23,432 nt of DNA from a virus: positions 1 through 23,432 of the IMG/VR virus record IMGVR_UViG_3300042449_001381, one strand, 5' to 3'. Positions 1 through 6,548 of this stretch are shown here, in pieces; within the stretch, counting starts at the first letter, position 1, and each line of letters begins with the position of its first letter. The position numbers and the translations under genes are program-made. The notes beneath the pieces were generated by a model, which did no database searches, had not been told where the DNA came from, and saw nothing but the letters and a program-made list of their open reading frames with translations.

Positions 1-262
1 GAACGATCTTCTCTTCCCGTGTCGTCTTTCGCATCTTTGGTTTCGTTTCAAAGTGCTTTCTCATCTCTTCGATACAATCTCTACGGAATGCATCTTCTAT
101 CTGGTCCCTATAGTCTTTATAACCTGGTGAGAGGTTCTGTACCACAGAGATACATTCTTCAATGAGTAACTCAGAGAACTTTTCCAGTTTAGTTGGAACA
201 CCTTCTGGATTGTGTACCAATAAGCCAGACTCTCTTGCAAGTTCTTTGATTCGTTCGTTCAT
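1..262 (-). CDS. Hypothetical protein, cut by the window edge (N-terminal 87 codons)
   Basis: I read an open frame starting at ATG 262 that runs off the left edge without a stop, so only the N-terminal part is present. It begins MNERIKELA and contains the segment KFSELLIEECISVVQ, a pattern common in small phage proteins of unknown function. A similar segment (YSEKLIELVVEECIEAIK) occurs in the gene ending at 2024, so the two may be paralogues. The ATG lies 1 base after the aldolase stop, with an AGGA about 10 bases upstream, which suggests cotranscription and reinitiation. No catalytic motif is visible. The real length is unknown. Confidence 0.75.
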   Translation of the reverse strand, partial: MNERIKELARESGLLVHNPEGVPTKLEKFSELLIEECISVVQNLSPGYKDYRDQIEDAFRRDCIEEMRKHFETKPKMRKTTREEKIV

Positions 263-263
263 T

Positions 264-896
264 TTAATACTTTCCTGATGCTAGTACGATTTGACAAATA
301 TGTTCTAATCGTTCAATGTGTTCAAATGCTCGCCAAGGGCTCGTATCAATAGCAACCACGCCGTGACCCTTGATACCTACGATATCGTAAGCAATGTTAC
401 CATCTTTGTCTAACTTCAGATTCTCATGGCATCGGTCAGCAAGTTCTTGACTAATCGGTGGTACATCACCAACGTTAGGTGCAACCTTCGTATAGCGGTT
501 AAGTTCGGGGAAAGCATCACTAATAGTACTCAGGTCGATACCTCTGTGCATAGCCGCAATACAATAAGTTGGATGCAAGTGTACTACTACACGAACATCA
601 TTAGAGTGTTGACCCATTGCTCTCTGTAGTCCAAAGTGCAGGGGTAATTCTCCACTAGGTTTTAGTTTAGCACTAATATCAGAGTATGGCAACTCGACAC
701 AATATTTACTGTAGATTGAATTTGCTAGACCAATCTTCTTAAATTGATCCGGTTGTAGTGTTTGTTTCCGTACACCAGACGGTGTGATATAGAAGTGGTC
801 ACGGTCATGGTGACGGATGCTTACGTTACCGTCACGGCTGGTAATCCAGTTTCGTCTGTATGCTTCAACTAAAGTATCACAGATTGTTTCTAACAT
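264..896 (-). CDS. Class II aldolase/adducin-family metal-dependent enzyme
   Basis: Members of this family are Zn-dependent sugar-phosphate lyases, epimerases or dehydratases (fuculose-1-P aldolase, ribulose-5-P 4-epimerase, methylthioribulose-1-P dehydratase MtnB) and act in the cytoplasm. In this 210-aa protein I see the N-terminal GNVS loop (residues 23-26), ITPSGV (37-42), the segment around catalytic Glu 83 (KPSGELPLHF), two metal-ligand histidines at 106 and 108 (VHLHPT) and the third at 178 (GHGV). All key residues are present and the length fits the family, so it is probably active. The substrate cannot be read from the sequence. The start ATG 896 has AGGA 8 bases upstream and overlaps the previous stop by one base (TAATG). 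An enzyme of central metabolism is unusual cargo among these small phage genes and is a candidate auxiliary metabolic gene. Confidence 0.85.
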   Translation of the reverse strand: MLETICDTLVEAYRRNWITSRDGNVSIRHHDRDHFYITPSGVRKQTLQPDQFKKIGLANSIYSKYCVELPYSDISAKLKPSGELPLHFGLQRAMGQHSNDVRVVVHLHPTYCIAAMHRGIDLSTISDAFPELNRYTKVAPNVGDVPPISQELADRCHENLKLDKDGNIAYDIVGIKGHGVVAIDTSPWRAFEHIERLEHICQIVLASGKY

Positions 897-1108
897 TATC
901 CGTTTCCTACAATAAAGTGTTTTCGCAACACTTCTAATTTATCTTCATACTCAGCTATGTGTGATATTTCTTTTTCTACGGCACCCATCCAATCAGTATG
1001 ATCGTGTATAGCCATTGGTTTATTCAACATAACTTCCACATTCATTTTGTGTCTAAGAATGCCTGCCGAAAAATCAGCCTCTAGTGCATCTAATAGTTGT
1101 TTTTTCAT
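896..1108 (-). CDS. Conserved hypothetical protein (70 aa)
   Basis: A small acidic, mostly helical protein starting MKKQLLDALE. The frame stays open upstream to 1144, but I chose ATG 1108 because AAGGA lies 7 bases before it. The upstream bases are also used by a 36-aa membrane peptide in another frame whose stop is 1 base away. The centre (HKMNVEVMLNKP) and the helical end (EKEISHIAEYEDKLEVLRKHF) resemble a hypothetical protein repeatedly found in T4-like aquatic phages; the role is unknown. No membrane segment or catalytic motif is visible. Its stop overlaps the aldolase start (TAATG), which implies translational coupling. Confidence 0.75.
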   Translation of the reverse strand: MKKQLLDALEADFSAGILRHKMNVEVMLNKPMAIHDHTDWMGAVEKEISHIAEYEDKLEVLRKHFIVGNG

Positions 1109-1109
1109 T

Positions 1110-1220
1110 TTATTTCCTTGGTTCATTTTCTTCATCCTCTCCATTCTTGTGCATATCCCATAGTACTATTCCTACTACGGCTACTGTGAATAATACGGCA
1201 ATAATTTCATTGAAAGTCAT
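1110..1220 (-). CDS. 36-aa single-span membrane peptide
   Basis: This short frame starts at ATG 1220 (MTFNEIIAVL) and ends with TAA at 1110, one base before the next start. Residues 4-21 are strongly hydrophobic and form one transmembrane helix. The tail (WDMHKNGEDEENEPRK) is highly charged, so the probable layout is a membrane anchor with a cytoplasmic tail. It fills the otherwise empty gap between the exonuclease stop and the 70-aa gene. A weak GAAG precedes the start. No family is recognised. Small membrane peptides in early phage regions often modulate host membrane proteins or exclude superinfecting phage, but that is only an analogy. Confidence 0.6.
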   Translation of the reverse strand: MTFNEIIAVLFTVAVVGIVLWDMHKNGEDEENEPRK

Positions 1221-1242
1221 GTTTATACTTCAATTATGTATT

Positions 1243-1818
1243 TCATTCTTTGACACCATACATGAGTTGCATGGCATCATAAGCACAATCATCAACTGGA
1301 TTGTGTTTCGTCACATGGAGTGCAGGATCAAATCCTGGGTATTCCACTTTAGCATATCCAGATGGAGAGCCAATAATAAAATCAATAGCAGTTCTCACAT
1401 CTCTCCATCTGGAAAAATAAAACACAGGCTTCACTTCAAGTTGTTCTTCAAGTGAATCTAGCACCAGCTGGTCGAGATTACCACGTGCCCATACAATACA
1501 CTTGTCGTGGTTAGGAAATTGTGTTGACCAAGTTCTGAGAGACTCAACCGCTTCTTCAGCAGTAACATCAATCACGGATGGGCGGAAGGACTTGTTCCGT
1601 GCGTTATCGCATTGTTTGGACCACCACTCGATTGTACTCCGCTTCGAGGTTCTTTTCAGTCGTTTCATCTGGTCTTCTGCATCTAGTTTAACAAAGAATG
1701 CCGAATCAATCAGTTCTTGGTAAGACTTCTTCTCTTCTGGATTGAAGTAGAGGCAGGCCATTGATAGAATCACCGAGGATGAATCTTTACCTAGCGTTTC
1801 AACATCAAATACAAACAT
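1243..1818 (-). CDS. DEDD-family 3'-5' exonuclease (Rv2179c-like exoribonuclease type)
   Basis: The 191-aa protein opens with the Exo I motif FDVET (Asp 5, Glu 7), followed by a TLGKDSSSVILSMACLYF stretch typical of the Rv2179c-like 3'-5' exonucleases common in phages. A mid-protein acidic residue fits Exo II (Asp 116 in ARGNLDQL). Exo III is seen as His 172 followed by Asp 176/177 (HNPVDDCAYDA). The complete DEDDh-type set suggests an active two-metal nuclease that trims RNA or DNA 3' ends in the cytoplasm. Its exact substrate is not readable. The start ATG 1818 overlaps the previous stop (TAATG) and the Shine-Dalgarno is weak (AGGG about 11 bases upstream), so translation is likely coupled. 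Confidence 0.85.
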   Translation of the reverse strand: MFVFDVETLGKDSSSVILSMACLYFNPEEKKSYQELIDSAFFVKLDAEDQMKRLKRTSKRSTIEWWSKQCDNARNKSFRPSVIDVTAEEAVESLRTWSTQFPNHDKCIVWARGNLDQLVLDSLEEQLEVKPVFYFSRWRDVRTAIDFIIGSPSGYAKVEYPGFDPALHVTKHNPVDDCAYDAMQLMYGVKE

Positions 1819-2024
1819 TACTCAATTGCCCTATATTCAAACTTCCAATATGTACCACCTTCTTGATAAAACTCAAGATTGCCTCTTCGTTCAACTTTCT
1901 CAAGCCAACGGCAATCGTGGTCTTGAATACGAACGGGATACCATGCAAACCAAACATGCCATGTCATGCGTCTGTCTCTCCTGATTTTTAGATAATCAAG
2001 GAATTTGTCACAATCAAATTTCAT
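1818..2024 (-). CDS. Hypothetical protein (68 aa)
   Basis: A small basic and aromatic protein starting MKFDCDKFLDY. Its core WHVWFAWYPVRI followed by HDCRWLEKVERR resembles a phage hypothetical family of about this size whose function is unknown. It has five tryptophans in 68 residues and a His-Asp-Cys group but no complete metal site that I can assign. ATG 2024 overlaps the previous stop (TAATG), and its own stop overlaps the exonuclease start, so it is tightly embedded in the operon. Confidence 0.75.
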   Translation of the reverse strand: MKFDCDKFLDYLKIRRDRRMTWHVWFAWYPVRIQDHDCRWLEKVERRGNLEFYQEGGTYWKFEYRAIE

Positions 2025-2275
2025 TATTTTCCAAAGTTGGATTGTACTGACTTAATTACTGTATTGATAGTATACTCTAATCGGTCTTTATCGAAATTAG
2101 TATATGTCACTGATTTGAGGTCTGTTCGTTTAATGGCTTCAATACATTCTTCAACGACCAACTCAATTAGTTTCTCTGAGTACCCGTAACACACTTGCTT
2201 CGAGGTATAAATCTTGTTTTCTTCAAGGTAACTTTTTGCTTTGTCTGTTAATTCTACAGTTTTATCGGAGATCAT
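2024..2275 (-). CDS. Hypothetical protein (83 aa; start uncertain)
   Basis: A helical protein with a central segment YSEKLIELVVEECIEAIK similar to the partial gene at the left edge. Two starts are possible. ATG 2287 would overlap the upstream gene by 16 bases and has no clear ribosome site. ATG 2275 forms an ATGA junction with the upstream stop, the arrangement used by most genes here, so I prefer 2275 (MISDKTVELTDK). No function can be assigned. A paralogous relation to the left-edge gene is possible but rests on one short segment. Confidence 0.65.
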   Translation of the reverse strand: MISDKTVELTDKAKSYLEENKIYTSKQVCYGYSEKLIELVVEECIEAIKRTDLKSVTYTNFDKDRLEYTINTVIKSVQSNFGK

Positions 2276-2667
2276 TGGTCTATCCATTCTAATATTTCAA
2301 AATATTCACTTACACGGTTCCTTGCATCTTCAATGTCAATGGCTAGAACCTCAACCTCTAGTATATCATCTTCCAGATATAATGTAAAGGGGCATTCGTT
2401 TGCTTTTTTGGATGATATAACATCACCAAGGTCAACTCTACCGAAAACTCTATAAAACTTACCGTTCTTTAACCGTGTCAATAGATTGTATGATTGCTCA
2501 TGTGTTTCTATGATTGTGTCGTACCAATTCTCGGCTTCACCTTGTGTAGCAAACTTCGGTGATAAGGTGGAACCGGAACTGGGATTAATCCAGAACCATA
2601 CTGGATTTTTCATGTCGGTTTGTCTATACTTTATTAAATGTGCTTCAAATTTCTTATTGTTAGCCAT
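2272..2667 (-). CDS. Hypothetical protein (131 aa)
   Basis: This soluble protein begins MANNKKFEAHLIKYRQTDMKNPVWFWINP and has mixed alpha/beta character. It has no cysteines apart from one near residue 92, no membrane segment and no recognisable catalytic motif. The segment SPKFATQGEAENWYDTIIETH looks like a small helix-strand domain. It overlaps the oxygenase end by 8 bases and ends in an ATGA junction with the next gene, so it is probably expressed from the same transcript. I do not recognise the family. Confidence 0.7.
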   Translation of the reverse strand: MANNKKFEAHLIKYRQTDMKNPVWFWINPSSGSTLSPKFATQGEAENWYDTIIETHEQSYNLLTRLKNGKFYRVFGRVDLGDVISSKKANECPFTLYLEDDILEVEVLAIDIEDARNRVSEYFEILEWIDQ

Positions 2668-3211
2668 TCGGTTTCTTTGAGAAGAACAGTTGAATTGAAA
2701 TTCTAGGTGGTGCTACCGTTGCTAATGGTGTTGTACAATGCCATTCTCGTTCTGTTGAATAAATGGCTGTATTGTACTGGGGGCAATAAAATTGTCCTTG
2801 TTTAGGATTGATATGTGGCGCATCTACACCTTTATCTTCTTCAGTCCACGCAAACCAACCACCCCAATTTGAATCCCATTCTTTGTTGAGATAAATTGAC
2901 ATAGCATCATAATCTACATAATCAGGATGCCAATTTACACAAGAGGTTGCAAAGCCCATATAAAGAATGGCTGAAGATCCGTATGGAAGGTAATCTAGTT
3001 TACCACGGTTTACTAACTCATAATAAATTGGATTCTTCCATTCATCGGAAAGCGCACGTGATAGTATAGTACCACCAGTAGCATACTTCAGTACATCTAC
3101 CCACTTTGTTTGATTTGATGACCAAACATCACCACCTTTAGTTTGTTCATTCCATTGAAGTAGTTCATCAATAAAACTCTGTGAAAGTACATCTTCTATA
3201 ACTTTAATCAT
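2660..3211 (-). CDS. 2-oxoglutarate/Fe(II)-dependent oxygenase (prolyl hydroxylase-like)
   Basis: The 183-aa protein has the double-stranded beta-helix signature of 2OG-Fe(II) oxygenases: His 95 and Asp 97 (NWHPDY) as the first two iron ligands, the strand AMSIYLNKEWDSNWGGWFAW, His 158 (REWHCTTP) as the distal ligand, and Arg 170 (PPRISIQLFF) to bind 2-oxoglutarate. Such enzymes hydroxylate proteins, bases or small molecules. In aquatic T4-like phages they are frequent but their substrates are mostly unknown. The frame opens 3 codons earlier with TTG, but I chose ATG 3211 (MIKVIEDVLS), one base after the vWA stop. No strong ribosome site is seen, so coupling is likely. Confidence 0.85.
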   Translation of the reverse strand: MIKVIEDVLSQSFIDELLQWNEQTKGGDVWSSNQTKWVDVLKYATGGTILSRALSDEWKNPIYYELVNRGKLDYLPYGSSAILYMGFATSCVNWHPDYVDYDAMSIYLNKEWDSNWGGWFAWTEEDKGVDAPHINPKQGQFYCPQYNTAIYSTEREWHCTTPLATVAPPRISIQLFFSKKPNG

Positions 3212-3212
3212 A

Positions 3213-5453
3213 CTAAGCAATCAAATTAATAAATCGGTTGAGAACAATTCGGTTTGAAATGCGACCACCGGTGTATTTCGAAAATGCATTCACAAGACCA
3301 CGTGTTGAGGTGTTAGTGACTTCAAACTCTTCTTCATCATCGGTATCGATTTTATCCGAACGCAAGAAATAATATTCATCATATCCTACATTATCTAGGT
3401 AGGTGAAATTAGTCTTACGAAACTTAACGATTTCGATATCGATATTATTTTGTTTTTCTTTTGGTGTATACAATTGCAATGCTTGACGTACATCACGAAC
3501 TTTTGCAACATAGAAACCAATCAAATTACAATTAGTACGTTGTTTCAATAATCTCAACAATGCTGTCGTTTGTTTGGAACTATAGCTGGTATATCCAGAG
3601 GCCTCTTCAATTTCAACAGAAGCCTTTGTAATTGGATCACGGAGAAAGGAACGTTTTCTGTAATTTGAATCAATATTGCGTACACCCAAAATACGACCAG
3701 TTAATTTATCTATATCATCAATACAACCATGTAAACTTGAGCCTTCACCATCTGTTAGGAAAACAGTATTTACAATTTCCAATTTATTATCAGATTTGAA
3801 TTGTGGAATAATTTCAAAGGCGGCCATAATTGCTTCATTCAATGGAGTACCAGAAAGTTGCATAATCTCAGAAGGTTCCATGTTACTGCAAGTACCACGG
3901 CGACCAATACCATAATCAAGCAAATAAGAAGCCATCTTTGTAAATTCATTTGATGACATCTTATGTGAAAGAATATTCAACAATGAAAATGGATTCACAT
4001 TAATATCACCAACTTTTGGTGTTGTTACTGGTACATACTCATCAACGAAATTGCTATCTAATTGTTTAGTAATAGTATTTTTGCTATAAGAAGAAAATGC
4101 ATACACTTCAAAAGGAATATTCACTTTCTTACAAAACATCACAAGGTTCAAAAGTTGTTTTACAGTAGGATTAATGTGATCGACCATCGAACCAGACCAA
4201 TCAAGGAACATCACAAGACCATGAGACTTACCGTTCGGCACTTTCGTCATACGTGCAAAGATATCATCGGTGAATTTGTATTCATGGATTTTAGAAAGGT
4301 TCAATTCACCTGTCTTAGAAACCTTTGCACGACTTTGTTGTTCCGCATTTTTACGCATTTCAAATTCTTTTACAAGATAAGAAACAACCTTATTCGATTC
4401 GATACGGAATTTATTGAAATTCTCCAACATTTTGGCTTGGTTGAAAAATTCTGCATTAAAAGAAGTAGCTGTATTGTGTTTCTCAATAGACTTAATCAAA
4501 TCTTTGTGTCCAATAAAAACTTTATCAAATAGAATTTTAGGAACATTAGAGTAAACCATTTCTTTAGTTTTACCCTGTTGATATAGATTTTCTTCTTTTT
4601 GACGGAAAGTATTATCCGTTTCAGATTGAATCATGTCATCAGTTACACCAGAACTACCACCACGGCCAGTTCTAGGATCTTCTTTCTCTTCAGACTTCTG
4701 GTTATCATCACCTTGTTGACCAGATTCTTGTTCACTCTCGATATCACCTTCTTTAGGTTCACCTTCTTCGGGAACACCATTCTCAGGATTAACTTCAAGT
4801 TTATCATCAACAATATTAATTGTCACGGTTTGAGTTTCATCACCGTCATCATTAGACAATTCGAATTTATGATTGAAACCTTTTTGAGTTTCTGATTCGA
4901 GTTGTTCTTTCATAAACTTTTGAATTTTAAGTGAAACTTCCACAGTTTCTTCAAAAGTCTCGGCTTCTTCAACTTCTTGGAGAAGTGTATATTCTTCGGT
5001 AGTGAAATCAATACCTTGAGCCGCACCACCTTTTGTGTGCAAGTTAATACGGTCAATGAAATTGAGTGTGTTCAGGTCTTTACCTTTGACACCAAAAAAG
5101 TCCATGTCCAAAAGTTCACGATAACCTTTGACAAAGGAAATACGGATACCTGGAAATTTACGTTTGATTTTCTTTTCAATACGTGCATCTTCACACACGT
5201 TGAGAATGGAACGATTGACTTTTACTACTTTAATAGAATCATGCCAACCTTCTTCAGGTGTTTCTAGTGCATGACCAACTTCGTGACCAAGCAAAAGATC
5301 ATATAGTTCTGAAGAAAGGTCGCCATTGAGAATTGGAACAGTCAAAACACGATTTTTAATGTCGAAACAAGCGGTTTGTACTTGTCTTTGCTCAACAATC
5401 AAGTTTTCCGTAGCCATGAGGCGTGCTAGATTAGATTTTGATTCAATTAACAT
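3213..5453 (-). CDS. HExxH metallopeptidase-like / von Willebrand factor A protein (CobT-like)
   Basis: This 746-aa protein has three parts. The N-terminal part carries a zinc-protease-type motif HEVGH (His 57, Glu 58, His 61), with a possible third ligand, Glu 88, in NVCEDARIEKK. Residues about 198-262 form a low-complexity acidic linker. The C-terminal part is a vWA domain with a complete MIDAS: DWSGS (Asp 416, Ser 418, Ser 420), Thr 534 (SGTPLNEA) and Asp 566 (LTDGEGS). This resembles the CobT-like subunits that work with MoxR/CobS-type AAA+ ATPases in chelatase-like complexes; T4-like aquatic phages often carry such a pair. No AAA+ partner is in this window. ATG 5453 has AAGGA 5 bases upstream and its own sigma-70 promoter, so it may be transcribed independently of the micro-gene cluster. 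Confidence 0.85.
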   Translation of the reverse strand: MLIESKSNLARLMATENLIVEQRQVQTACFDIKNRVLTVPILNGDLSSELYDLLLGHEVGHALETPEEGWHDSIKVVKVNRSILNVCEDARIEKKIKRKFPGIRISFVKGYRELLDMDFFGVKGKDLNTLNFIDRINLHTKGGAAQGIDFTTEEYTLLQEVEEAETFEETVEVSLKIQKFMKEQLESETQKGFNHKFELSNDDGDETQTVTINIVDDKLEVNPENGVPEEGEPKEGDIESEQESGQQGDDNQKSEEKEDPRTGRGGSSGVTDDMIQSETDNTFRQKEENLYQQGKTKEMVYSNVPKILFDKVFIGHKDLIKSIEKHNTATSFNAEFFNQAKMLENFNKFRIESNKVVSYLVKEFEMRKNAEQQSRAKVSKTGELNLSKIHEYKFTDDIFARMTKVPNGKSHGLVMFLDWSGSMVDHINPTVKQLLNLVMFCKKVNIPFEVYAFSSYSKNTITKQLDSNFVDEYVPVTTPKVGDINVNPFSLLNILSHKMSSNEFTKMASYLLDYGIGRRGTCSNMEPSEIMQLSGTPLNEAIMAAFEIIPQFKSDNKLEIVNTVFLTDGEGSSLHGCIDDIDKLTGRILGVRNIDSNYRKRSFLRDPITKASVEIEEASGYTSYSSKQTTALLRLLKQRTNCNLIGFYVAKVRDVRQALQLYTPKEKQNNIDIEIVKFRKTNFTYLDNVGYDEYYFLRSDKIDTDDEEEFEVTNTSTRGLVNAFSKYTGGRISNRIVLNRFINLIA

Positions 5454-5466
5454 GTGTTTCCTTGTG

Positions 5467-5474
5467 AATTTATA
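5467..5474 (-). promoter_or_regulatory. Possible T4-type late promoter element
   Basis: On the minus strand the bases read TATAAATT, seven of eight matching the T4 late consensus TATAAATA. It lies just downstream of the sigma-70 -10 box and 13 bases before the vWA start codon. It could allow late expression of the same gene, but AT-rich DNA gives such matches by chance. Confidence 0.25.
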
Positions 5475-5480
5475 GTATGT

Positions 5481-5508
5481 ATTATACTACACTCACATAA
5501 AAAGTCAA
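5481..5508 (-). promoter_or_regulatory. Sigma-70 promoter for the HExxH-vWA gene
   Basis: The minus strand reads TTGACT (5508-5503), a 16-base spacer, then TATAAT (5486-5481). This is 5/6 and 6/6 to consensus. It lies in the longest intergenic gap of the window (100 bases) and transcription would begin about 20 bases before the ATG at 5453. It should be recognised by host RNA polymerase. Confidence 0.8.
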
Positions 5509-5553
5509 GAGGTGTGTTGTTTTTTCGACAAAATTTGACAAAAATCAGAAAAA

Positions 5554-5877
5554 TTAGTCTTTTTTCGTGATTATTAAAGTTTTTTCTTCGGAAACTTCGA
5601 GATTTAGTGTATCTCCTTCTTTCCATCCAACTTCTTCGCAAAATCCTTCAGGAAAAGTAAGAATTCCGTCACCTGATCCGTCTTCGGCATCTTCAATAGT
5701 GAAAGTTCCGTAAGTTTTTGTCACCGGCTTGACCCATGTATTCATAACATCATTCAATGCATCAAAGGAATAAGTTTTTTTGACTAATTTCTCATCGAGT
5801 GCAAAATAAATGTCATTTGCCAACTCAGGATCGGCTTCGATTAACAGTTCAACAAGTCTATTGAGTTTATTGGACAT
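5554..5877 (-). CDS. AbrB/SpoVT-like beta-barrel domain protein, putative regulator
   Basis: The 107-aa protein has a helical N-terminal half (1-50) and a C-terminal half (about 58-104) with the swapped-hairpin AbrB-like pattern: GILTFPEGFCEEVGWKEGDTLNLEV, then a final strand TLIITKK. Such domains bind DNA as dimers in AbrB and in MazE-type antitoxins; small phage proteins with this pattern are common and mostly uncharacterised. No toxin gene is adjacent, so an antitoxin role has no support. The frame stays open up to 5931, but GGAG 7 bases before ATG 5877 fixes the start (MSNKLNRLVE). It overlaps the preceding 49-aa gene by 11 bases. It is the last gene before the 100-base gap. Confidence 0.65.
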   Translation of the reverse strand: MSNKLNRLVELLIEADPELANDIYFALDEKLVKKTYSFDALNDVMNTWVKPVTKTYGTFTIEDAEDGSGDGILTFPEGFCEEVGWKEGDTLNLEVSEEKTLIITKKD

Positions 5878-6016
5878 TATCATGCTCCGATAATACAATC
5901 TTTTTCCGCTTTTCGGCAACAACAATTTCAATATTCATTAAAGTGTTCATAACTTCTTCATAACTCATTGCCTCCAGACGTTCGGTGATTTCTTTTAAAT
6001 CTTGTTCATTAGGCAT
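5867..6016 (-). CDS. 49-aa acidic helical protein
   Basis: The frame runs from ATG 6016 (MPNEQDLKEITERLEAMSYE) to TAA at 5867. AAGGA lies 8 bases before the start, a good ribosome site. The product is a charged, probably fully helical peptide with a basic stretch AEKRKKIVL near the end. It overlaps the end of the 42-aa gene by 8 bases and the start of the AbrB-like gene by 11, which links the three for translation. No family is recognised. Confidence 0.65.
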   Translation of the reverse strand: MPNEQDLKEITERLEAMSYEEVMNTLMNIEIVVAEKRKKIVLSEHDNVQ

Positions 6017-6137
6017 AATTTGCATCCTTTAGTCGGTGCTTTGGTTGACGAACGTACTGTGTTTCAGCCTTATGTTTTTGAGCAGGCTTGATTGGTGTAC
6101 GACAAACTGGTTTACGTATTTTTATTACGATTTTCAT
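6009..6137 (-). CDS. 42-aa strongly basic protein
   Basis: The start is ATG 6137 (MKIVIKIRKPVCRTPIKPAQ), set by GGAG 5 bases upstream; the longer GTG-initiated reading to 6275 would lie inside the preceding gene and has no such site. About a third of the residues are Lys, Arg or His and no acidic cluster is present, so nucleic-acid binding is plausible. Similar tiny basic proteins occur in related phages without known function. Confidence 0.65.
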   Translation of the reverse strand: MKIVIKIRKPVCRTPIKPAQKHKAETQYVRQPKHRLKDANYA

Positions 6138-6138
6138 A

Positions 6139-6471
6139 TTATCTCCGCATTCTTGCAATATCTTGTGCTTCTTCATCCGAAAATACTGGAACTGCATTTG
6201 ATTTGTGTAGTGTTCCAATACCAAGGATTTTAGTTCCTGTATATACTTTACGAACGGCCGCAGGTGCAACACCACCGGTGTCCAATGATTTTATATGTTT
6301 AGTTGAAGACCGACCAGCAGGCGCATCCAAAGAATATTGTAATGGCTGGAAAGTATCTTTTTTGACAGTAAACGGTGTTTGATGTTTGGATAACCAAGCC
6401 GCATATTCATCCCGTTCTTTTTTGGGTTTGAGTTTTGGCTTAGATTTTCCCTGTCTCACATAAATCATCAT
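6139..6471 (-). CDS. Conserved phage hypothetical protein (110 aa)
   Basis: The protein has a basic N-terminus (KSKPKLKPKKERDEYAAWLSKH) and a conserved C-terminus (KILGIGTLHKSNAVPVFSDEEA, then DIARMRR). Proteins with this same ending are found in many T4-like and other tailed phages, always as hypotheticals of about this size. No catalytic motif is identified. GGAG lies 7 bases before ATG 6471, and a perfect-consensus promoter lies just upstream, so it is the first gene of a transcript. The next ATG follows its stop by one base. Confidence 0.8.
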   Translation of the reverse strand: MMIYVRQGKSKPKLKPKKERDEYAAWLSKHQTPFTVKKDTFQPLQYSLDAPAGRSSTKHIKSLDTGGVAPAAVRKVYTGTKILGIGTLHKSNAVPVFSDEEAQDIARMRR

Positions 6472-6497
6472 AAAATATCTCCGAAACGAATATTAGT

Positions 6498-6525
6498 ATT
6501 ATATCAGTTCCACGGATAATGTCAA
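6498..6525 (-). promoter_or_regulatory. Perfect-consensus sigma-70 promoter
   Basis: On the minus strand TTGACA (6525-6520) and TATAAT (6503-6498) are separated by 16 bases, with all twelve bases matching consensus. It lies in a 76-base gap, about 20 bases before the ribosome site of the gene starting at 6471. It should be a strong early promoter for the micro-gene cluster 6471-5554. Confidence 0.88.
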
Positions 6526-6532
6526 GAATGTT

Positions 6533-6548
6533 GTTGTATTTTTACAAC
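6533..6548 (-). repeat. Short inverted repeat at gene end (6-bp stem, A4 loop)
   Basis: A perfect 6-bp inverted repeat (GTTGTA / TACAAC) with a loop of four A in the minus-strand transcript. It begins at the stop codon of the gene ending at 6548 and precedes the promoter. There is no U-tract after it, so it is a poor intrinsic terminator; it may protect the 3' end or be chance. Confidence 0.35.

Noticed and set aside
4062-4532. Plus-strand frame of 156 codons, and the other plus-strand frames across the window
   Set aside because: They lie opposite well-supported minus-strand genes, have no recognisable domains or proper ribosome sites, and their amino-acid content is that of reverse-strand shadows.
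5509-5553. Possible terminator after the AbrB-like gene
   Set aside because: The stretch has T and A runs and a repeated TTTTGTC but no convincing GC-rich stem.
5447-5641. 64-codon minus-strand frame across the gap before the vWA gene
   Set aside because: It covers the promoter and ribosome site of the vWA gene and overlaps the AbrB-like gene end; composition is unlike the neighbours.
5554-5877. Antitoxin of a toxin-antitoxin pair
   Set aside because: The AbrB-like half could suggest it, but no toxin-like gene is adjacent and such single genes are common in phages.
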